A stretch of 64,000 nt of DNA from Sipunculus nudus (GCA_026874595.1 CM049310.1:80471056-80535055), one strand, 5' to 3'; shown: positions 1 to 11,354, counted from the stretch's first letter. Notes: generated by a model not told the origin, from the sequence alone. Made by a program: numbers and translations.

Positions 1-535
1 ATCAATGTGATATCAGCACCCACTGAGTCCTGAATTCGCGGGTGAAAAAGAGCATATCCAGTTGTAGTGTGTCTAATGCATGCAGTTATGGAAAAGTGAA
101 GTTAAAATGAATATCATGCTTTAGCTCGTTTGAGAGATAATAAGTCTCTATTTCTTTTTTTTTTATTTCAGATGGAAGTATTTCAGTAAGAGGATACTGC
201 TGATCCAAGGAGCAAGGAGAAACATACTTGTTGTATATAGAGAAAAAAGGTGATTTTCGTAATCTTCTGACCCCAAGCAGTCTCCATGATTGTAATAGTG
301 GCTAATTTTTGTGTTCAACTTTTGAATGACGAATATACGTATACACATTCTTTAATGTTGTAGCATATAAACTAAACTTAAAGCTGACAACGTATTTAGT
401 GAAACGTGAGAACTATTTCTGTAAAAAATTCTTTAAGATTATTTTTCTTTCAAAATATTAATCTTTTATATCTATACTATTCAAAGGAAGAAATAAATTT
501 GTGACAAAACTACTCCAACTGATAAACCAACAGAA
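1..535. other. Upstream flank, no gene supported
   Basis: AT-rich sequence. A T-run followed by ATTTCAG at about 151-171 looks like a splice acceptor on the + strand, but every frame after it closes quickly, so at most it would start the last short exon of a gene lying outside the window. No promoter could be assigned to the receptor gene that follows. Confidence 0.3.
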
Positions 536-695
536 ATGATGAACAGGGAGCCCATTAAATATGTTGCTGAACATTCATTATCAGCCATGATAGAGATGTC
601 AAAAGACATGCACCGGTATTCGCACAAGGTGAAAGGCCGAGGATGGGCAGTGAACGCATTTTTCCTTTTGTTTATATGTAATATGTTGTCAAAAG
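536..695 (+). CDS. Gene A exon 1, signal peptide
   Basis: Open frame ending at the donor AAAAG|GTAAG in phase 1. In-frame Met codons occur at 536 and 539, at later positions, and at 608. The Met at 608 gives the best signal peptide: a basic n-region (HRYSHKVKGRG) followed by the hydrophobic run AVNAFFLLFICNML. The start at 608 is therefore preferred. The next exon follows after a 257-nt intron containing a (TA)n tract. Confidence 0.55.
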
Positions 696-884
696 GTAAG
701 CTTTTAAAAAAATATCTCTCTCGCTCTCTTTGTCTCTCTCTCTCTTCTCTTTTTCATCAAATCACCCAGTTATCTTGTATATATTATACAACGGACTGGC
801 ATTGACCAATTGGTTATATTTTATTTTAGATACCCATCAAAATATATTTCCTATATATTTTGTTCAATAAAATAAGATCATTGC

Positions 885-928
<44 letters not shown>

Positions 929-3628
929 TATTAAATACACTACTTATTGCAGGGACAGCCCTATCCTGTATTGTACAAAATGGGACATTTGAAAGCGGGT
1001 CGCTCGACGCGCAGATAGATGTCAAAATAATCCCAAAACCGGAGACTGTGCAAAAGATCCATTGGTATCACTGTTCTTGCCCAAACGCCTGCTCGAAATT
1101 CTATACAATCGTCAATACAGGAGATAAAACCGAGCGGCACGGGGATCTCGGTGAAAGAACATCACATTTTGTGATGAACAATGATCAGGAATATATTATT
1201 TTTCTTGTGATTACACAAGCAAAGGATATTGACCAGGGGGAATATTGTTGTCAACTACACGTAGTTGATGAAGAAAAACCTTTACAAGGCAACTTAAGAC
1301 TCACAAAACTGGGTAAATATCATTTTAATTCGTACATGGATTAGAATAATGACATCATGAACTATAACCATCCAGGATCTGTGAGTACCTTAGGATGTTG
1401 GACCTCTCGTCAAAAGGTGTTTGTTTACGTCCCCTTCGAACACTTTTTCTTTGCCAATTTATGACCCCTAACGATGCACGCTCTCCTAACAGGAGTTAAT
1501 ATGTTCCCTCAGGAGGAAAGCAAATGTAGAATGAATAAAATTCCCGGGCCTCTTATGACTGCTTATGTTGTATGCTCCAAAGGGGTCTGAAAAATCTAAA
1601 ACAATGACCAAACCCAAAAGTACATGAAGTTTAAAGTCTGATGAGACTGCCATCGTCAGTATTATCTGATTATAAACATTTTTTATTTGAAATATATTTC
1701 TCCACTTAGTTTGGTCGATCCTTTGCACGTTTCTTAACATTTCCAAGGGGTAGCACTTGGTCGAGGTGTGTACACATCTACAGCCTGCATATCTAGAAAA
1801 TAAAACAAAGCCTTGTTTCCATGCTTGAGTACCTCTTTTATTAATTACCCTAAGACCCTTCTTTCGGCCAAATTTAAAAATTTAGAAGAGCAATGGTGAG
1901 CCATAATATATTGAATAATTTTCCATGCGTGATTTGATTTTTATTCTTGTTTTATCCTACAATATGAAACTATTATGTCTATTTTATGTACAATGCACCG
2001 GAACAAGCCTAAGTTTTTCCTCCTTCGTTGAATGTATTTCAGAGGCACTTCGCGATACATCTGCAGAAAATGTAACGGTTGAAGTCGGTACATCTGTTAT
2101 GTCCCTGGACATTTGGATATTCCCTGCTAACACTACACTCTACTGGTTAAAATGTTTCCACAGCGCGACTCCAGAACCTTCAGTACATTTCTATACTTAC
2201 AATAAGAACCTGAACAAAGTCATCGCTGCTGGAGATCTTGGAACCCGAACGAGCCATAAGGCTGATATACGCAGGCAAAACATGTGGTTTTCGTTAATTA
2301 TACAAGACCCGAACACAGGTGATGCCGGCCCTTACTGTTGTCAGGTTGATGCGGTAGGAGTGATGGAACCACGAATAGTGGTTATGTGGGTGAAGATTGA
2401 AGGCAAGTATTGATGTATACCATTTTACGTTTGTCATATTTCATGACATTTGTAGTGACTGTTAAATTATAAGAAAACTTTTATTAACACTTAGTGCATC
2501 CATTTGCAATTTTGTTTCAGCAACCAGTTTGACCCCATTTAATGAAAATCGAACTGGCACAAACAACATTACAAGTATAAAACAAGGTTTGTTTAGATGC
2601 TTATTATATAATATCTGAGAATGTAAGCTAACACAATTGGGTCATCGTGTTCTTATCTGCATTTCAAGTAAAAGGAAATTGTCATACAAGATACTAGTAT
2701 TTTGCAGGTATATGACCTGAACTAGCTTCAGCTTGTAATCTTTATTGAAATTTATTGTAGATGATTGAAAACCTGGGTCTTTCTCCATTACGATTATTTT
2801 GGCGTGCTTGTGTGGTGCCTTATTCATACTGTTGACTTGCAAATGCTTTATCTTTATGCACATTGTGAACAAACGTAAGTCGCAACTGATCGCTTCAGGA
2901 TAATTCATATTCATTCCATATTTATTATATATAATTTTAATTTAATTCTTTATTATGTCTGTCTGTATTCAAAACGTTAAGGGTTTCTTGAGAATCTAAA
3001 GTTATTTACGTGTAGGAAATCATTGGATAATCTCTCATTCAAGAAACATATGCTGCCAGTATTCCTTTGAAAAATATCCAAATAAGTTGTCATAGAGTAT
3101 ATAAATGTAGCTGCTCGTCTTAAAATGAAACACAAACTGTTTATTATTGATTGCCATCTGGGCTATATGTTGCAGTATTTCAATGGAGAAAATACTCGAG
3201 AGGCTAGCAACACTCATACCATAAAAATGTCCCTTGTGCATTTCATGGTTGTTTAATAGTATCGCATGCACAGTAGCTACAAAATATTAAAATGATAAGC
3301 CAGTGTCTTATCCTCTGTGTATTGGGTGAAATATGAAAGATATACTCTTAAACGCCATTCCTGTAATTAGCATCGGCTGAAAACAAATATTTCTTGGAAC
3401 CTGATTCTGAAAAGACCACCTGTTTTCAGTTCATAGAATAACATCAGAAACATTTGTTTCAGGGAAGGGTTTTTTACCGATACCACCCGAAAGAGTTTGA
3501 ATGCGAGTATCATCTACAACATCGCTGAAGATAACGAGAAATACTCAAAATATGATCGAAGATCACAACATCTCATTCGAATGCAGTCTATTTATTCTCT
3601 TCGTATGAGTGACAACGAGCCATTTTAA
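536..3628 (+). CDS. Ig-superfamily receptor-like gene A, two V-like Ig exons (possible pseudogene)
   Basis: Six exons can be drawn from splice signals: 536-695, 953-1312, 2043-2402, 2521-2586, 2761-2874 and 3463-3628. Every intron up to the transmembrane exon is phase 1, as is usual for Ig-superfamily genes. The predicted order is signal peptide, Ig domain, Ig domain, Ser/Thr/Asn-rich stalk, transmembrane helix and cytoplasmic tail. Both Ig exons are 360 nt and share the motif GDLG-x-RTSH and a D-x-G-x-Y-C-C end, so they are a tandem duplication. The double Cys and short D-x-G-x-Y segment recall vertebrate TIM-type V domains, but this is a resemblance and not a family assignment. Breaks: in the phase set by the splice sites the transmembrane exon meets TGA at 2766-2768, and the tail exon is open only in the next frame. 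Possible readings are a pseudogene, a secreted form, or assembly errors. The function is unknown; cell-surface recognition is inferred. Confidence 0.6.
953..1312 (+). CDS. Gene A exon 2, Ig V-like domain
   Basis: Acceptor TTATTGCAG|GG and donor CTGG|GTAAAT, phase 1 at both ends, 360 nt. Visible Ig landmarks are a first Cys in LSC, a core Trp in IHWYHC, extra cysteines in HCSCPNAC, the segment GDLGERTSHF and the terminal D-Q-G-E-Y-C-C motif. The extra cysteines suggest additional disulphides within the domain. Confidence 0.7.
2043..2402 (+). CDS. Gene A exon 3, second Ig V-like domain
   Basis: Acceptor GTATTTCAG|AG, phase 1, 360 nt, the same length as exon 2. It contains LYWLKCF, GDLGTRTSH and GDAGPYCCQV, aligning with the equivalent parts of exon 2. 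The early Cys of exon 2 is not matched here. The donor reads GAAG|GCAAGT, a strong non-canonical GC donor that keeps phase 1. The frame is also open upstream of the acceptor back to 1925, so an independent start cannot be excluded. Confidence 0.65.
2521..2586 (+). CDS. Gene A exon 4, Ser/Thr/Asn-rich stalk
   Basis: Acceptor TTTTGTTTCAG|CA and donor ACAAG|GTTTGT, phase 1, 66 nt. It encodes a short stretch rich in Thr, Ser and Asn (for example TGTNNITSIKQ), fitting a glycosylated juxtamembrane stalk with an N-x-T site. Confidence 0.5.
2761..2874 (+). pseudogene. Gene A exon 5, transmembrane segment with in-frame stop
   Basis: Acceptor TTATTGTAG|AT and donor AAAC|GTAAGT, 114 nt, phase 1. The phase-consistent frame encodes a clear hydrophobic helix (TIILACLCGALFILL) followed by Cys/Lys-rich and basic residues, but a TGA at 2766-2768 precedes it. 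Either the transmembrane segment is lost and the product ends after the stalk, or this is a mutation or a sequencing error. Confidence 0.5.
3463..3628 (+). CDS. Gene A candidate cytoplasmic-tail exon
   Basis: Acceptor ATTTGTTTCAG|GG. The frame starting at 3464 stays open for 54 codons to TAA at 3626-3628 and encodes a polar tail with several tyrosines (IIYNIAEDNEKYSKYD, QSIYSLRM). The frame continuing phase 1 from exon 5 instead stops after about a dozen codons at TGA 3498-3500. A T-run just after the acceptor is a likely place for the discrepancy. A GTATGAGT inside the exon at 3603 could serve as another donor. Confidence 0.35.
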
Positions 3629-3684
3629 TCAATTTTGGTGAAATTTCAGGGGGTAAACTTCATTACTTATGATAGCTGCCATGA

Positions 3685-3828
3685 CACGGTATGTTTGCTA
3701 AATACAATCACAGCCCGGGAGTCGATGCGTATTTAAGGGACCTGAAAGCAATTAAATACGTGAACATTTTGAAGGATCCCACATCCCTTAATCAGTCTGT
3801 TAAAACGGATGTATTGCTTCCATAAAGC
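3685..3828 (+). CDS. Possible further tail exon, tyrosine motifs
   Basis: An open frame from about 3685 to the TAA at 3826-3828, containing YLRDLKAIKYVNILKDP. The YVNI piece fits the general Y-x-N pattern bound by SH2 adaptors. A possible acceptor ATCACAG lies at 3707-3713 but its phase does not match exon 6 cleanly. It could be an alternative C-terminus of gene A or a chance frame. Confidence 0.25.
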
Positions 3829-5123
3829 ATGGAGAAACACATATATATGACACATAGCCTGCCTCTCAAAACAAAACAAGTCTGAAAAAGCTTTCTCATT
3901 ATATTAGAAAGCAATATTTTCAAGTCTTTCCGATTAAATAAAACAAATGTAAATTTCCTGAACTACAATAATTAAGTTATTTATCGTCGTATGAATAGCC
4001 ACAGCTTAAACAGCCAAATACCGATAATACTGATCGAAGCAGGTAATGATACTGTAACGTCACTTATATCAAGGATGGGGCAGAGATGTACAATAAAATC
4101 TTTTTATTCCGGTTCCATATGGACATGCTTCATCAGACAGTATGCACCTGTGGGCATACATAAGCAACCACAGCAGCAGCAAAAATGAGGCAGTTGAAGT
4201 GTTTGTGGCAGCAGATATTTAAGCCGTATAAAAAACTATGACAGTTATATACATATTATAACATATTTTTTTCTGTTTGTGGTCTTGCATGTTTTTTTAA
4301 GTGGCAAGGATCTTTAACGTATATTCTAAGCATGTACTGAAATGACATGCTAAAGTTTTCAATTTTTGTGTGTTTAAAGATCCAAGTGCTCATATTTCGG
4401 AAATCAAAGGTGAATATAACATAGACGTATTTTATCAATGGACTAATGATTGGGATGATGACGTGCATGGCTAAATTAGAAATTAGTCAGAGGGGTCGTA
4501 ATACTTTGAAATTTTTACCTTTTCAAGGGAGAGGCATCAATACAGGTTTAACTTTCCGCAGAAAAAAATGACTTTCAGTGAAAGATGCATCCTACCAATA
4601 TATCAAACATTCAGTCACACTTCGCTCAGTGTAAACCTGATTCTGCCATCTTAAATGCCACACTTTATGCAAACTTGCATACAAGAACACAATGTTTTCA
4701 AATTTTACACTGTTATATCGGAAACACGATCGTACAGAAAAAAAAATCAGGAAAATATGGGTGGTGAGGGCATAAGTGTTGCTAGTTGTAGGAAATTATG
4801 GACCATTCCTATAAGAAAATATCGGAAATATAGGCAGTCGGTTGAAGACCATATGTAAAATATTTTGTTTTTGTGTCATGTTTGTTACCAGCTACAAAAG
4901 TTGAAATCATCTAAATGTTAACCTTTCGAACGGATTGGTACAAAATGAAAAATGCCTTTTCTTGCAGATGATTGCCTGTCTGAGACAGGCGGAAAGGCAT
5001 AATTACGACCCCTTTCAGTGGTCTCCTGGGTTTAAGTAGCTTGAATTTTATCATAACATAAGCAAACAAGACTCCTTAACTTTATCATTGCTATTCTTGC
5101 GGTTGTATTACCACTGTGTTTTG

Positions 5124-5125
<2 letters not shown>
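3829..5125 (+). other. AT-rich intergenic stretch
   Basis: No supportable gene. Short open frames here lack domain signatures or splice context. A small perfect inverted repeat (GCCTGTCT-g-AGACAGGC) lies at 4975-4991. Confidence 0.3.

Positions 5126-5185
<60 letters not shown>
5126..5185. repeat. (TA)n microsatellite
   Basis: About 60 bp of uninterrupted TA dinucleotides. Confidence 0.95.
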
Positions 5186-5187
<2 letters not shown>

Positions 5188-7951
5188 CATATTCCAATAT
5201 AAACTATGTTTGCAAGTGTTTTTTGTGTACTGTCTACTATATTTTTGTACATCTGTATTTTATGGGCATTGCCATTAATTTGTGCATTTGTTTGTGTCGT
5301 GGGCAATATAAAAATTATACAAAAATAGAGAATTATGAACAAATTGTAACATACTGCTTCTTGAATTGTTTCCACATAAACATTAAGGCCAAATACTGAC
5401 CTTTTGATCAGACACCCTTACGACCAGGACTGTGTGGCATAGTACACGGAATATCAAAAAGTGTTACGATAATATTGTTTGTAATCAATTTACTTTCAAT
5501 TACTCATTCTTAACATTTTCTCTTTGTTCGTTTACACTTTTTTGTGCCCCTTATGATTAATTTGAATGTTACAACAATACGCATGATTTTTTTACTGAAC
5601 AATTTAATAAAACTATTCAAATATTTGTATCATTTGGTGCAGTATTATATTGTTGTATTAATGTTGTATAAATGCATATACGGTAATTGATACGATTTAT
5701 ATGTGATTAGAATCCAGCTGAATCCAGCTAAACTTGTCCATTTAATGAACTGGGTACCAGTTACAGAGCAGGGTTCAAATGCGGCCTGATGCATTAAATT
5801 GCAAATGCAAATACCATGCTGCTTTCCCAAAAGTAAATGCAAAGGCTTTATCAGTGATTGCAATCGAATGCTAATGCTTTCAGATTTTATCAAATGCAAA
5901 TGTATCATCATTCATTGTATGCAATAGCAATGTATTTAAATATTTTAAAAAGTAAATGCATTATTTTTAGGGCATTTAAATATTGTAAGGGCATTTAAAA
6001 GCAAATGCTTACTTTAAGTATTCTGAATTCCTGTATGTATTTATATTGTGCTGTTTACATAAGCTTGTACATGAAGTTCATATGAAAAAAATAAAATGAT
6101 CCATTCTTTTATAAACTAAGCATAAACTTACTTTATAATTTGCTTTATCTAGAATTAATGAACTTCAAGCTAAGTATACAAATCACAAATGTAAATTACT
6201 ACTTATATACACTTTATATATAACGGGGGAGGGAGGGGCTACATATAAACCTCTGACTAAATATTGCAAGTCCCTGCATGCGGTTTGCATTGCCCTTCTA
6301 ACAGGCCATAGGGTTGCAGCTCATTTTAGGTGCCTCCTCTAACAGATATAGTTCCAACTCTGATGAGTCTTTTGGGTGTCTTCATCTCCATCCATGACAG
6401 GGCCACCATGCTAGCCGTGCTAATTCCAGTGAGCAAATCCAATATACCTGACCACGTGGTAAGCTCAAGTGACAAGATTCATTTATCAATCTATCAACCA
6501 TTCCAGGAGTGTAAATGATTTAGAAACGTACTTTTAGGTGATACACTAACCATTCACACTAGCATTTTTATGCTGAACTTGGCATTTGACAGTATTATAA
6601 AAATGACCAATGGATTTATTGATTTAAAAGAATTTGTATTTGCCAATTGACTTATACTTTAAATGCAAATGCAAATACAAAGCATGCAATGTATTAATGG
6701 GTGAAATATGTCTCTTTGTGGAAATGAATCGAAGTAACAGAAAAGATCTCCAGGTGAAGCATCTTTTGATAAAAGCCTGTATATTTTTCACAAATAAATA
6801 GTCTCTCAGAAGATAGGGTATTCAGTGAAATCAGGAAATCATTTCCATATAATATACAGTCAAGCCCACTTTGTGTCATATGTTAATAGAAAATCCCGCT
6901 TATTGTTTCTTAAATCTGAAATCCCAAACCATTTCCTATATAAACAATGGTAAATATGACCGTTTAATATCATCGAATATTGTCATAATCCCGTTAATTG
7001 GCATGCTTGGAACCCTTGACAGTGATACCAGTTCGCAGTTAATATCACACCAAACGCCGACACGGCAATCAAAGAGGCCAAGAGCCTGTCATCGGTCAGT
7101 CGTATCAAACGATCGCATCTCCCACCTGTGTGCGACAGACAAGTGCAGTTATGCATGCGAATCACTCCTCGTCACTTAGCTAATTAACATGTTAAGATAT
7201 CACGGTAATCCAGATAAATATTTTTTTTGGACATTAACAAGGGCGATGTTTACGATCACATATCAAACATAATGAACTCCTGGCCTTTGCAAGGCCGTGG
7301 TTTACACCTCGGTGATGTTTCGCCGAGATGATATAAAGCACAAGCTGTAAACGTTGCTTACGACTGGAAATCCCCTTTAAGGGTCAACGAAGAACTGGAG
7401 GATTTGTGAGCATTTGAGGGGATACTTGATCAAAAACCTCAATCGCGGCGAAACTTCAAAAAGTTAATATGGCATGACGATGTCCGCTCTCTGAACAGTC
7501 CTGTCATAAAGACGATCATGGAAGTTTGAGTCATTAATAAGATATCCGGAAAATAAGGCGCAATAGTCGGGCAAAGAATTATAAAGTAAAATTTATTTGT
7601 TACAAATAGCGTTATAACTGTGCTGTATATTTCAAGAATTTTACCTCATGACCCAGACGCTACGTCTCTTTCTGTTGTCAAGTTGGATTTTTGTTAGTTT
7701 TTGCGGCAGGCGGCATAAAACTTACAGGAAATAAATTTTCAGGTGTGCGTAAACGTAATTTGATATGCCGTTGTGCAATAAAAATATTCATAAACGATCC
7801 TGTTTCCAGTTTATTGACGATTTATTTAATATCATACGAGACATAACGCTTCTTCTAGGACTCAAAAGTGCATTGATGTTGAAGATCGGATAAAGTCACA
7901 TCCCGGTTATTATAATAATTGCAAGCACCACCGATATGACAATAAGCTTCA

Positions 7952-7953
<2 letters not shown>
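5186..7953. other. Intergenic; ATGCAAAT-rich part at about 5770-6680
   Basis: No gene is supported. From about 5790 to 6010 and again near 6660-6680 the sequence repeats variants of aaATGCAAATgc at irregular spacing, a degenerate simple repeat built on the ATGCAAAT octamer. Otherwise unremarkable AT-rich DNA up to the (TA)n tract hosting the retrotransposon. Confidence 0.4.

Positions 7954-7996
<43 letters not shown>
7954..7996. repeat. (TA)n tract, left flank of the gypsy insertion
   Basis: Pure TA repeat ending directly at the TG of the 5' LTR. The same repeat resumes directly after the CA of the 3' LTR at 18829, so the retrotransposon inserted inside a microsatellite. A target-site duplication of 4 or 6 bp (TATA or TATATA) would be invisible in it. 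Confidence 0.9.
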
Positions 7997-8000
<4 letters not shown>

Positions 8001-8366
8001 ACCGGGTGCACTGCCGTTAGTTTAGTTTGTTTCATATTTGATGTGATATGCATACATTGTGTGCACCCTGTGTCTGTATTGGTCAGAGAGTAGCGCGCCA
8101 ACTTGTAATCCTTCTCGGAGCATAGCACCTGGGTTGTCACCTTTGACCTGTTAATTAATATCCGTCATTTTATGTTTTTCATGCAGTAACAAGGCATACG
8201 TACATAAAAGTTGCCATAATAAGCGTTATATGCAATATCGGAAACGTATCCAGTACTTACACGTTTTTGTTCAACATTGATTTATTTTGCTCCGTTGTTT
8301 CGTAATATTGTCCATTGACATGTTAATTATGTACCTGGTTTTGCCGCCAAGTTTCCGTCTAGCGTC

Positions 8367-8430
8367 ACTTGGCAGACAACCGTTGAACTGGAGAGTTCAG
8401 TTTTTGTATATTTCTTGTCTCTCATTCCAG
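8367..8430 (+). repeat. 64-bp direct repeat, copy 1, followed by a splice-donor motif
   Basis: Runs from ACTTGGCAGACAACC to CTCTCATTCCAG. The next bases are GTATGTAA, so its right edge reads CCAG|GTATGT, a good 5' splice site. An identical copy lies at 8829-8892, and both recur in the 3' LTR. Confidence 0.9.
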
Positions 8431-8828
8431 GTATGTAATTATCAGTGTATTTCCTGATTTAATTATTGTGTTAATGTAAACACAACCCAGAACGTTATTC
8501 TATTTTCAAAGTCATGATAACGATGTTGTAGATGTATTATTTGTTGTAGTTATCTTGCATCACTCCGTAGTTCTATTTTTCCTGGTAATAACGATATCAT
8601 AGACGTATTATTTGCTGTAGTAATCTTGCTGTAGTAATATTTTGCTAAGTTTGGTCAGAAAGGTAGCCTGATCACTGACATTTTTCATATACTTGCCAGC
8701 GCAGTGTATTATGATGGCGAGGTGTCGCTGTAAATACTGTACATTCTGTAACTGAGGCATATTTCGTAATTATGTATTATTTTGTAAGTCAGCAGGTCTG
8801 ATCCTGTGCATTTTAAATTGTAAATATG

Positions 8829-8892
8829 ACTTGGCAGACAACCGTTGAACTGGAGAGTTCAGTTTTTGTATATTTCTTGTCTCTCATTCCAG
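8829..8892 (+). repeat. 64-bp direct repeat, copy 2, ending in a splice-acceptor motif
   Basis: Identical to 8367-8430. Its right edge is the pyrimidine-rich TTCTTGTCTCTCATTCCAG, which resembles a 3' splice site, followed by CACAGTAAAA. Together with the donor after copy 1 it bounds a potential 462-nt intron at 8431-8892. Confidence 0.9.
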
Positions 8893-9017
8893 CACAGTAA
8901 AAACTGTAAAGCACGCTGTGTTGTGCCTTGGATGAGGTCAGACGTCTGTGTGTGTGCGCCCCCACGACCCCAGTATTTTCCATTCTGCCACTGATGTGAC
9001 AAATACTGCTACAGAAA

Positions 9018-9035
9018 TGGCGCCCAACGTGGGGC
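9018..9035 (+). promoter_or_regulatory. Primer-binding site, tRNA-Lys type
   Basis: TGGCGCCCAACGTGGGGC lies four bases after the 5' LTR. This 18-mer is the known complement of the 3' end of tRNA-Lys1,2, used by several retroviruses. It would prime minus-strand DNA synthesis. Confidence 0.92.
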
Positions 9036-11354
9036 TTGCACATCTTCCGTTATAACACACTGCCAAGTGGAGCTACGAGAGTCCAACCAGACGAGCCATA
9101 GGGAGTCGCTGCCGGAGGGTGCCTGGTCCTTTGTGGTTGTGATTGTGTGGACGGTTTTTCCGCTTCGCTGGATCTGACGCCAGGAATCTTCGTCGCCCAT
9201 AGGTGTTCTTCTTGAACTTTCAGAGGATTTCACGCCTGATGTACATTGGACATTGTTTTGTGTACTTTGCCGGACTTTGGATTTATTATACTCATTTGGA
9301 GGATATTGTGTTGGATATTTTGTACATGTGGACTTTTGGACCTGTATAATGTGTTCATGTGGAGCAGCGGAAGCATGAAGGTAACCGATTTTTGTTGATT
9401 TGAGAACTGTTATATTATTTCCATGCATGTAACCACAAGTGATCTTCTTATTGTAAACAACTACATGTGACTGTACACATCCGGTCATGACAGCTCTTCT
9501 GTTAACAAATCAACGTGTTTGGTCATGGCGGCCATGTTGTAAACAAACACACGTGTTTTATATTCATGAGTTAATGTAAACACGGTTTTCTAGCATGTAC
9601 TTTCTGTGAGTGACCCTTGGTTTTGTGCAGTTGTGAGAATTTATCAGGGTGACTTCGTGTTTTATGTACACAATTTCGGTCTCTCAGTTAAAAAAAAAAA
9701 AAAAAGTGTTTCGGTGGTCAACAGAGTTCTAGTTCAGTCGAGGGTTGCGAGGTTTGATCTTGTTGACTGTCAGTTTATCATGTCTGTGAATCAGCAGCCA
9801 CAGTTAAAACTGATAGTGGTATGTTTTATGTGATTAGACATTTATATGTTTTTCTTCTGTACTTCTGTACCATTTTGTTACGTATTCATACCTCAACTGA
9901 AAATTGTACTGCCTTAAAATGCTGTTTTGTGGATACTTTCCATAAGTCAAGTAAACATTGGTAAACGGATATCAGTAGTATTATTGTACCGGAAGTAATA
10001 CAAATACATAAGGTCAAGGTTTCAAAGTTTTACTGATTTTTGCTCAGTGTTTACCTTTTTGTCAGAGGACAAATTAAGACATTAACTTCATAGTCAGTTT
10101 GTTTATTTTTTTCAGATTACGTTTTTCAGCCGTAGCAATTTAGTCTATATTCGCTTTCGTCACTGATATTTTTATCAGTGTTTACATTTACATTTTACAG
10201 TTATTGTACATTCGAATATCACTGACTGGTGGTCAGTGTTAACCTTTTCAATACTCATATTTCATATATGACTTTGTTAAACCATCGTTAATGTTCTGTC
10301 GAAGCTCCCTGAGTTTAAGGCAGTATTTACATTTTGCCGGTGCTACCATTCACAAATTGACTTTATATTCTCCTCGTTTGGCCGGTGTTTACAATTTCAA
10401 ACACTCCAATTGAACATTCGACCTTTCATTTTAACTGGGTGGTGTTTATATTTTGCTGACACCCAGATTTATCATATATGCTGTCACCATATTATTGTCA
10501 GTGTTCGATTGTTTGGATGCTTACATTTAATTCACATTAGGCTTTGTCAGTGATACTAGTCAGTGTTGACACATCTCAGACACGAATACTTTAGTTATTT
10601 TCTAAATATTTCTCGAGCTTTGTTACCGAACTGAAATCAACGTTTGCTTTATCAGTCAAATATTTTTTTTTATATCGACTATATCACTTGCATATCAACA
10701 ATTGCTTATATCAACCTTGAGTGACATTGAACTTTGTGACCGACCATATTCAACGCTTCAGTTGTCACCCTTTGTATTTGTAATATTTTGTTTATATTTT
10801 TTTTCGATGATTGCATGAACTTGATTTGATCTAGTATTAACACCTGAGTATTTTTGAACTTTGTGACTGAATTGATTCAGGTAACACCTAAACCTACATC
10901 CATTTTTGAGAATTTGATTAGATCCTTTTCGTTGATTGACTGAACTTGATCCAGTGTAATCACGTCAGCAAAATTGAACTTTTCAACAAACATTTCAATT
11001 AGATCCTTGTACATTGTATTGAATTATTTGGCATAAGCCACACACATGTTCATTTGCGATCTGTCTATCATTGTTTGGTGATTGGCTGAACTTGATTCAG
11101 ATTTATCACCTGATTTTTATTGAATTATTTTTATTCATTTGATTCATTTGGTACATATAACACACATACAACAGACCTTTGTTCACAATTAGGCTTGGTG
11201 ATTTACTGAACTTGATTCAGTGTTATCACCCAAGTATAAGGTTGTGCCATACGTGATAAGATATATCAGATATATGAGCATCTGGTTCAACTGAGAACTT
11301 TATCGCAGTTTCAATTACTTGCGAATAGCTAGTTAATGACATATCTTTGGCAAG
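9036..11354 (+). other. Long non-coding leader of the gypsy element with degenerate repeats
   Basis: About 2.3 kb separate the primer site from gag. No frame has recognisable coding content. From about 10030 to 10575 variants of TCAGTGTTTACATTT recur roughly every 50-80 bp. From about 10800 to 11235 a second motif, TGAACTTGATTCAGTGTTATCACC, recurs about every 120-140 bp (near 10815, 10945, 11085 and 11206). A possible donor GAAG|GTAACC lies near 9380. The leader is probably structured RNA, or removed in part by splicing, before the gag start. Confidence 0.7.

Larger units (their letters stand above)
7997..9013 (+). repeat. 5' LTR, 1017 bp
   Basis: Starts TGTGACCGGG and ends CTGCTACA. It matches the 3' LTR except for single differences near 8218 (a/t), 8284 (t/a) and 8551 (t/a). 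It contains two 64-bp direct repeats. No clear TATA box could be assigned. Confidence 0.95.

Noticed and set aside
7261-7356. Short frame with a VVYTSV inhibitory-type tyrosine motif as a receptor tail
   Set aside because: A motif this short is expected by chance in 64 kb, and no splice-consistent exon connects it to gene A.
9009-9488. 160-codon minus-strand frame over the LTR end and leader
   Set aside because: It crosses the primer-binding site antisense to the element, with no domain signature.
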